Both the position numbers and the translations under genes were made by a program. A stretch of DNA of 64,000 bases from Caproiciproducens galactitolivorans. Lineage in GTDB: Bacteria > Bacillota > Clostridia > Oscillospirales > Acutalibacteraceae. The notes beneath the pieces were generated by a model that searched no databases, was not told the DNA's origin, and saw only the letters and a program-made list of their open reading frames with translations. Shown in pieces: positions 58,944-64,000 of this stretch. Location: positions 62,001 through 126,000 of the forward strand of contig NZ_SRMQ01000008.1 of assembly GCF_004768785.1 (NCBI RefSeq). Reading direction: 5' to 3'. Within the stretch, counting starts at the first letter, position 1; every line of letters begins with the position of its first letter.

Positions 58944-58985
58944 AAAAGGCTTGTTGTCTGTATATTGCAGATAACAAGCCTTTTT
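58944..58985 (+). terminator. Terminator of the ior-paaK operon
   Basis: Twelve-pair outer stem AAAAGGCTTGTT / AACAAGCCTTTT plus an inner TCTG/CAGA, T-run after. The rest of 58885-59206 is AT-rich with a promoter (59132-59161) for the next gene. Confidence 0.92.
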
Positions 58986-59131
58986 GCCTTGATGCAGCGA
59001 TTTTTTTCTTTTGCTAACTTATAACCAAAATAGTGCAAAATCAACCATATAGGGATTAAAAAATAAATCGATTTTTCTAAAGCGTAGAATTTCAAGGGCA
59101 TTTATTGCATACAAAACACATTTTTTATACA

Positions 59132-59161
59132 TTGTAAATATAAAATATTATGATATATAAT
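59132..59161 (+). promoter_or_regulatory. Promoter of the GGDEF-EAL gene
   Basis: TTGTAA, 18 bases, TATAAT. It lies downstream of an in-frame ATG at 59150, which rules that ATG out as the translation start. Confidence 0.65.
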
Positions 59162-59206
59162 GAAATTAGAAATATTGCAAATTTCATAAAAAAGGGGATG
59201 CAACGA

Positions 59207-61648
59207 ATGAATATTTTATTATTTTTATACTTATTTTCGACTTTTACTTTTCTAACAATCGGTATTCTCGCGTATCAAATGGACCGGCAGAATAAAACAA
59301 ACAAAGTCTTTCTTTGGAATTGCTTTGCCTTGGCATGGTGGGCATTTATGTACTCGCTCATGGTTTCTGCGCCCAACAGCCAGCTTGCCGCCCTATATCG
59401 AAGCATTTCCAGTTTTGCATGGTGCATCCTTTACTGCTGCTTGCTGCATTTCGTATTTATGGTCTCCAAGAGCTATCACTTTATTGATCAATGGTGGAAA
59501 GTTTATTTGCTGTATATGCCCGGAATCGTATGTTCTTTTGTTTACCTCGTCCTCCCGAATACCCAGGAAAATTTTGTTCTGTCAGAATCGGGCTTAGGAT
59601 GGGTATATATCTCAAATGCCAAAAGCTCCTCTGTGATTTTTGACCGGTGTTTCGACACATATTGTTTTATCTACCTGCTGTTTACGATTCTCGTTTTATA
59701 CAGATGGAGAAAAAACACAAAAATAAAAAGAGAAAAAAAACAGGCGACGGTTATTCTAGGCTCAATGAGCATTATTGCACTTCTTGGGTTCTGTACGGAT
59801 TTGATTCTACCGCAAATCCAGTCCGCTGTTTTACCTCCTGTCAGCGTAATTCTCACCACCGTGCCCATGATCGCAATTTTTTTCGCGATGAACCGCTATA
59901 ATTTTTTAAATCTGTCCCCGCAAAATCTCGCTCTGGAATTTGTAAGCATCATGAATGAAGGCCTAATAGTGCTGAATGAAGAATACCAAATTCTGCAAAT
60001 TAACAGGGGCGCGCTGGAAATGCTGCAATACTCAGAAGCGGAAATCAAAGGGAATTTTATTACGAAAATACTGCCCGATATCGGAAATTTGAGGCACATC
60101 TTGACGCAGTATAGTGTAAAAACATACCTGAAAAATAAACAAAACAAGTCCATCCCGGTTTTGCTTTCCTATTCCATATTGTATGACCAATTCGGCGACC
60201 GGAGCGGAGCCGTAATGATCTTTCAGGATATCTCGGAAATGAATAAAATTCAGGAAAATCTGGAAGAAAAAGTTTCGGAGCTCGAAAAAACGAATATTGC
60301 GCTGAACAATGAAATTATCATGCGCAAGGAAGCTGAACAACGAATCGCGGCGTTAGCTTACTATGATCCGCTGACCGGACTGCCAAACCGCCGCTATTTA
60401 AGCGAAAAAGTAAATCAGATAAAAATGTCGAAAGACAAAAAACAATCGTACGCCATCCTTTCCCTTGACCTTGACAAGTTCAAAAATATTAATGATACAC
60501 TGGGCCATCAAGCAGGAGACGAATTGCTAAAAAAGGTTGCGGAACGCCTCCTGACCTTGGATCCCGAAGTGAATACCGTTGCCCGGATGGGAGGGGATGA
60601 ATTTCTAGTACTTTCCCAAAATGTATCGGATCGAAAGGATCTTGAAGCAATCGCAAGGCAAATTATCGCTATGATACACGAGCCATTTTTCATTTTCAAT
60701 CAGCAAATCAACATTACCACTAGCGTAGGAATCTCTATCTATCCCGACGCGGGCGAGGAAATAGCGGAGGTCATGAAAAGCGCCGATATTGCCTTATACA
60801 AGGCAAAAGAATTAGGAAAAAACAAATACGTAATCTGTACGCCGTCTCTAAAAAAACGTATTGTGGAAGAAAGAACCTTAACGGATCAACTGCATTGCGC
60901 CTTGGAAAAAAAGGAGTTTGAAATTTTATATCAGCCTGAGATCAACACGGCGACAAACACAATCATTGGATTTGAAGCATTGTTAAGGTGGAACCACCCT
61001 ACCCTCGGGCAAATTGAGCCGTCTAAATTTCTTCAGATTGCGGAAAAGACCGGACAAATCATACAAATCGGAGAATGGGTGCTGTATACTGCCTGCAAAC
61101 AAAATAAAATCTGGCAGGACAAAGGGTTAATTACCGTCCCTGTTTCCGTCAATTTGTCTGAGAAGCAACTTTTAAAAAAGGATTTTGTAGCTCAGGTAAA
61201 CCATATATTAGAAGAAATTGGACTGGAACCACAATATTTGGTATTGGAGATTAAACAATCCGCGATTATGAAGGAAAACACATTCATTCTCGAGACTTTG
61301 GAAAAAATAAAAAATTCCGATATCAATGTTTCCATCGACGACTTTGGAAAAAAGTACACTTCCTTTGCTTACCTGAAATCGCTTCCGATCGACAGAATAA
61401 AAATTGCAAGGGAATTCCTGAAACAGGTGGATTATTTGGACACTTCCATCATCCAATCCATCGTAAAATATTTGCACATTCTTGATTTTGATGTCATGGC
61501 AACCGGAGCGGAAACAGAAAAGCAGATTGACTTTCTCAAAAAGGTAAACTGCCATGAAATTCAGGGCTATTATTATTACAAACCGATGATGGCATCTGAA
61601 ATTGAAAAAATACTGGTAAAATCAAATAAGATGGAACGTATTTCCTGA
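59207..61648 (+). CDS. Membrane PAS-GGDEF-EAL cyclic-di-GMP protein, EAL degenerate
   Basis: 813 residues from ATG 59207 (AAAGGGG nine bases upstream). About eight N-terminal membrane segments (~1-230, the sensor-kinase 7TM/8TM type), a PAS domain (~245-345), a coiled-coil linker, a GGDEF diguanylate cyclase with intact GGDEF (462-466) but no inhibitory RxxD site (P..N instead), then an EAL domain (~540-805). EAL and DDFG motifs are present (590-592, 711-714), but the metal-binding D of LKID is Ala734, EGVE reads TGAE, and LEITES reads LEIKQS. I infer synthesis, not breakdown, of c-di-GMP. Confidence 0.9.
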   Translation: MNILLFLYLFSTFTFLTIGILAYQMDRQNKTNKVFLWNCFALAWWAFMYSLMVSAPNSQLAALYRSISSFAWCILYCCLLHFVFMVSKSYHFIDQWWKVYLLYMPGIVCSFVYLVLPNTQENFVLSESGLGWVYISNAKSSSVIFDRCFDTYCFIYLLFTILVLYRWRKNTKIKREKKQATVILGSMSIIALLGFCTDLILPQIQSAVLPPVSVILTTVPMIAIFFAMNRYNFLNLSPQNLALEFVSIMNEGLIVLNEEYQILQINRGALEMLQYSEAEIKGNFITKILPDIGNLRHILTQYSVKTYLKNKQNKSIPVLLSYSILYDQFGDRSGAVMIFQDISEMNKIQENLEEKVSELEKTNIALNNEIIMRKEAEQRIAALAYYDPLTGLPNRRYLSEKVNQIKMSKDKKQSYAILSLDLDKFKNINDTLGHQAGDELLKKVAERLLTLDPEVNTVARMGGDEFLVLSQNVSDRKDLEAIARQIIAMIHEPFFIFNQQINITTSVGISIYPDAGEEIAEVMKSADIALYKAKELGKNKYVICTPSLKKRIVEERTLTDQLHCALEKKEFEILYQPEINTATNTIIGFEALLRWNHPTLGQIEPSKFLQIAEKTGQIIQIGEWVLYTACKQNKIWQDKGLITVPVSVNLSEKQLLKKDFVAQVNHILEEIGLEPQYLVLEIKQSAIMKENTFILETLEKIKNSDINVSIDDFGKKYTSFAYLKSLPIDRIKIAREFLKQVDYLDTSIIQSIVKYLHILDFDVMATGAETEKQIDFLKKVNCHEIQGYYYYKPMMASEIEKILVKSNKMERIS

Positions 61649-61676
61649 TCAAATAATTTATACATACATATTAAAC

Positions 61677-61724
61677 AAAAATTCTTGATCAATAACCCTT
61701 AGCAGCTGTTGGTCAGGAATTTTT
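61677..61724 (+). terminator. Terminator of the GGDEF-EAL gene
   Basis: Sixteen-pair stem with G-U pairs, AAAAATTCTTGATCAA / TTGGTCAGGAATTTTT, 16-base loop and T-run. Confidence 0.8.
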
Positions 61725-61771
61725 CCTCATGGAAATTTAACTGGTGAGCAAACGGATCCCATTCCGATTAC

Positions 61772-61801
61772 TGCATAAAAATCGCATGATTATTCATATC
61801 A
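61772..61801 (+). promoter_or_regulatory. Candidate sigma-G/F-type promoter for spoVT
   Basis: TGCATA, 17 bases, CATATCA, near the forespore sigma consensus; spoVT is a sigma-G gene in Bacillus. The 175-base distance to the start is long, so this is tentative. Nothing else seen in 61725-61976. Confidence 0.35.
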
Positions 61802-61976
61802 AAAACGTAATATAATGTCAAAACATAGGGTAATTTAGAATTGAATGACATATTTTTACAAAATTCAAACTATTTTTGCAAATTATCATGTGATTTTCAT
61901 TTTAATTTAATGCAGTAGTAATATGTTAGTATTATCATTTAGCAAAATTATTCCAAATGAAAGGATGTTTAACATA

Positions 61977-62513
61977 ATGAAATCAACCGGAATGGTAAGA
62001 CGAATAGATAATTTGGGGCGTATTGTCATTCCCAAGGAAATACGCTATACAATGCATATCCATAACGGAGATCCCCTGGAAATATATACAGATTCCCAGG
62101 GCAGCGTAATATTTAAAAAATATTCTCCGGCAGGCGAGCTGTCTGCTTTTATGCAGCAGTATGGAGAAGTTCTTTCCAAATACTTGAATCGTCCCCTGCT
62201 TATCTGTGATCGTGACCGCGTGATATCTGCAGCGGGCATTTCCCGGAGGGAATACCTTAAAAAAGGCATTACACCGTGGGTGGACGAACTTATGCAGAAC
62301 CGCAAAAGCTATGTCTATAACGGAAAATCCCAGCTCAAGCCTGTGGAAGAAATGAATCGGAATGCTGCAATGATCACACCGATTGTTGCTAGTAGTGATG
62401 TTGTCGGCGCTATTATTCTTTTGCAAAACGGACAAGAAGAGGCTCCTAGCCAAACGGAAATCACTCTGGTACAAGTAGCCGCAACATTTCTCGGTAATCA
62501 AATGGAGAAATAA
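61977..62513 (+). CDS. spoVT: Stage V sporulation protein T
   Basis: 178 residues. N-terminal AbrB swapped-hairpin DNA-binding domain (MVRRIDNLGRIVIPKEIR, then GDPLEIYTDSQGSVIFKKY) and a C-terminal GAF-like domain (~60-178). Forespore regulator acting late in spore formation. I chose ATG 61977 (MKSTGMVRR), which has AAAGGATG upstream and matches the family start; an 18-codon upstream extension is not supported. Confidence 0.96.
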   Translation: MKSTGMVRRIDNLGRIVIPKEIRYTMHIHNGDPLEIYTDSQGSVIFKKYSPAGELSAFMQQYGEVLSKYLNRPLLICDRDRVISAAGISRREYLKKGITPWVDELMQNRKSYVYNGKSQLKPVEEMNRNAAMITPIVASSDVVGAIILLQNGQEEAPSQTEITLVQVAATFLGNQMEK

Positions 62514-62672
62514 TCGTTTTTTTAATCTTTGATTCTACAAATGATTGCGAAATTTATTGAATTTTTCCATCCTTTGTGCAGCATTTTCGATTAAGCAAAC
62601 CAGAATAACTCGCCATATTTTACAGTCTCATTTTTCTGTTATTCAAACACATTTCCGATTCGCTGTATATAA

Positions 62673-62738
62673 TGTAATCCATTTACACATAGCCTGCAGC
62701 GTCAGGATAGTTGCGTTGCGGGCTGGTGTCCGATTACA
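62673..62738 (+). other. Long imperfect hairpin of unknown role
   Basis: Nested pairings TGTAATC/GATTACA, ACAC/GTGT and AGCCTGCAGCG/CGTTGCGGGCT around a 12-base loop: 22 pairs with small internal loops. It directly follows a TATAAT-like box, so a transcript starting there would lose the outer stem. Confidence 0.5.
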
Positions 62739-62892
62739 CTACAACCTTAAATATAATTTTTCTGCGAAGCTGCCTCCAGCAAATAGATGGCAGCTTTATT
62801 TCTGGAATATCAAAAAGATATTATTTTTTGATTATAAAGATTTAAATTTCCGTAAGGACGCATGTATTTTGCAGATTATGAAGGATTAATGC

Positions 62893-62921
62893 TTGCAATT
62901 CTCAATAAATTATGATAGAAT
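62893..62921 (+). promoter_or_regulatory. Promoter of the interrupted tRNA-Pro gene
   Basis: TTGCAA, 17 bases, TAGAAT, ending about 17 bases before the tRNA 5' end. Intact despite the insertion. Confidence 0.7.
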
Positions 62922-62937
62922 ATTTTTCGTTGCGAAT

Positions 62938-62975
62938 CCGGGTGTGGCGCAGTTGGTAGCGCGCTTGACTGGGGG
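62938..62975 (+). pseudogene. 5' half of tRNA-Pro(GGG), broken in the anticodon loop by an integrated element
   Basis: CCGGGTG acceptor arm, TG, D arm GCGC-AGTTGGTA-GCGC, G, anticodon stem CTTGA and loop CTGGGGG with anticodon GGG. The next bases (ACGAA) do not pair with CTTGA, and no proper T arm or CCA end follows, so the gene stops at the loop. A T-loop-like TTCAAATCC at 62997 is misplaced and its stem does not pair. The junction is the left attachment site of the element whose integrase follows. Confidence 0.85.
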
Positions 62976-62999
62976 ACGAACAAAGAAAAATCAACATTC

Positions 63000-63050
63000 A
63001 AATCCTTGATAAATGGCTTTAGATTGCCATTTTTGAGGATTTATTTTTTT
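63000..63050 (+). terminator. Terminator inside the element, after the tRNA junction
   Basis: Imperfect stem AAATCC...AAATGG / CCATTTTTGAGGATTT and a run of Ts to 63050. It would stop transcripts entering from the tRNA promoter before the integrase gene. Confidence 0.7.
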
Positions 63051-63122
63051 GTAAAAAGGTATTTAGTTAAGCATACAATTTTAAGGATTCATTTTGTACA
63101 CTTGACCAAAGGAGTGTATATC

Positions 63123-64000
63123 ATGAATAAACTTACAAGAGCGGAACTTCAAAAAGATGTCAATTCATGTTTTGAGGAATTTCAACGATTCAATCAACTC
63201 AAGAATCTATCCGAAGCCAGTATCAGGTCTTATAAATACAATATGGTAAGATTCTTTGAATTCCTAAAAAGTGTTGATATTACTTTTATTAATCAGGTTA
63301 CTAAAAATGTAGTTCAAGAATTTACTTTGTATTTGAGAAGTAAGCATATAAAGAGCATTACTATCAATACCCATTTGAAAGCAGTCAGAGCCTTTCTATA
63401 TTTTTGTATGGAAAAAGAGTATTTACCGCCATTTAAAATTAATCTTATCAAGCAGGAAGAAGAAATTATTGAAACCTATACTGATGATGATATTCAAAAA
63501 CTAATAGCAAAACCAAACCTAAAAAAATGCAGTTTTGTAGAATATAGAGATTGGGTAATGATAAATTACTTCATTGAAACTGGAAACCGTTTGCGTAGCG
63601 TAGTTAATATTAAGGTATCAGATGTTAGTTTTACAGAGCGTAGGATTATTGTGCGTGTAACAAAAAATAGAGAACAACTTATTACTCCGCTTACAAAAAC
63701 TCTAATGAACATTTTACCACCCTATATTGAATTGTGGGGATTATCAGATGATTCATATCTCTTTCCCGCCTTTACAGGTGAGAAGATAAATGAGAACTCG
63801 GTTAAGCAATCCATAGCAAGATACAATAGAAAACGTGGTGTATCCATTACTTCTATTCATGCTTTCCGGCATACGTTTGCTAGGAACTATATTATTACAG
63901 GCGGTTCAGCATTTAAGTTACAATCATTGTTAGGACATAAGGACTTAGAAATGACAAGGCATTATGTACACTTATTCGGTGAAGATTTAGCCAGTGACAT
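63123..64000 (+). CDS. Tyrosine recombinase/integrase (C-terminus cut by window edge)
   Basis: 292 residues visible, frame open to the end. N-terminal core-binding (SAM-like) domain (~15-105) and C-terminal catalytic domain with the complete set: Arg156 (GNRLRS), Lys181, His246 and Arg249 (HAFRHTF), His272 (LLGHKD) and nucleophile Tyr281 (TRHYVHLF). AAAGGAG before ATG. AT-rich codon use, unlike the host genes. It sits next to the broken tRNA and is almost certainly the element's integrase; of the Int/XerD type. Confidence 0.93.
   Translation, partial: MNKLTRAELQKDVNSCFEEFQRFNQLKNLSEASIRSYKYNMVRFFEFLKSVDITFINQVTKNVVQEFTLYLRSKHIKSITINTHLKAVRAFLYFCMEKEYLPPFKINLIKQEEEIIETYTDDDIQKLIAKPNLKKCSFVEYRDWVMINYFIETGNRLRSVVNIKVSDVSFTERRIIVRVTKNREQLITPLTKTLMNILPPYIELWGLSDDSYLFPAFTGEKINENSVKQSIARYNRKRGVSITSIHAFRHTFARNYIITGGSAFKLQSLLGHKDLEMTRHYVHLFGEDLASD

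Larger units (their letters stand above)
62514..62937 (+). other. 424-base gap with long hairpin, between spoVT and the tRNA-Pro fragment
   Basis: No coding frame I trust (one of 114 codons lacks an RBS and family). It holds an unexplained long imperfect hairpin (62673-62738), a small hairpin AAGCTGCC / TGGCAGCTT near 62766-62793 with a T-rich end that may stop spoVT transcripts, and the tRNA promoter at its right end. Confidence 0.6.

Noticed and set aside
62545-62889. A 114-codon plus-strand frame after spoVT
   Set aside because: No RBS, no recognisable family, and it spans the long hairpin and a terminator-like hairpin.
62938-63010. An intact tRNA-Pro using the TTCAAATCC at 62997 as its T loop
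   Set aside because: The anticodon stem cannot close (CTTGA against ACGAA), the spacing to the T loop is six bases too long and the T stem does not pair. It is the 5' half only.

Overview
The window looks like the core chromosome of an endospore-forming Clostridia bacterium, probably of the Oscillospirales/Ruminococcaceae type. The grounds are: sporulation genes (yunB, spoVT), a fused ispH-rpsA gene, SAM-I, FMN and T-box leader RNAs, a Firmicutes-type PolC-free replication/transcription set (dnaG-rpoD), a pyruvate kinase with a C-terminal phosphohistidine domain, and GlnRS beside GluRS. The genus is inference. The host DNA is of medium GC. The last ~1 kb is clearly more AT-rich and foreign.

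Layout. 1-10.2 kb, minus strand: ligA (cut by the left edge), yunB, then a tight operon running rpiR regulator > HI0933-type flavoprotein > cmk > two plsC paralogues > ispH-rpsA, then a DUF5685 / J-domain / membrane-protein trio. 10.2-19 kb: a small plus-strand orphan, an orphan chemoreceptor, mreB, recD2-comF and metK under a SAM-I riboswitch. 19-21.1 kb: ribU under an FMN riboswitch, and a CapA-like phosphoesterase. 21.6-33.7 kb: the information-processing block rpoB-rpoC, then rpsL-rpsG-fusA-tuf. 33.8-38.2 kb: dgt-dnaG-rpoD and an Rrf2 regulator. 38.2-54.8 kb: mostly minus-strand housekeeping genes: yigZ, rpmE, two M15 proteins, a lipoprotein, DUF951-prfA-tsaC/sua5-coaE-slt-M18 peptidase, gltX-glnS and an AI-2E transporter. 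pyk and birA are on the plus strand.

54.9-58.9 kb holds a plus-strand operon iorA-iorB-paaK behind a complete T-box leader whose specifier position reads TGG (Trp). Because a T-box turns genes on when its tRNA is uncharged, this suggests that the indolepyruvate oxidoreductase and aryl-CoA ligase work in the biosynthetic direction (arylacetate salvage to aromatic amino acids). Next come a membrane PAS-GGDEF protein with a degenerate EAL domain, and spoVT.

At 62.94 kb the 5' half of a tRNA-Pro(GGG) gene, with its promoter, breaks off in the anticodon loop. It is followed by unrelated AT-rich DNA, a terminator and a tyrosine recombinase with all catalytic residues, running off the right edge. 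This is the left junction of an integrated element. Other points of interest are a zinc-ligand-depleted M15 pseudo-peptidase, a PlsC copy with a broken EGTRS motif, a 17-bp hairpin that both ends metK and buries the ribosome-binding site of the next gene, and a long unexplained hairpin at 62.7 kb. I saw no CRISPR array, insertion sequence or intact rRNA/tRNA gene.
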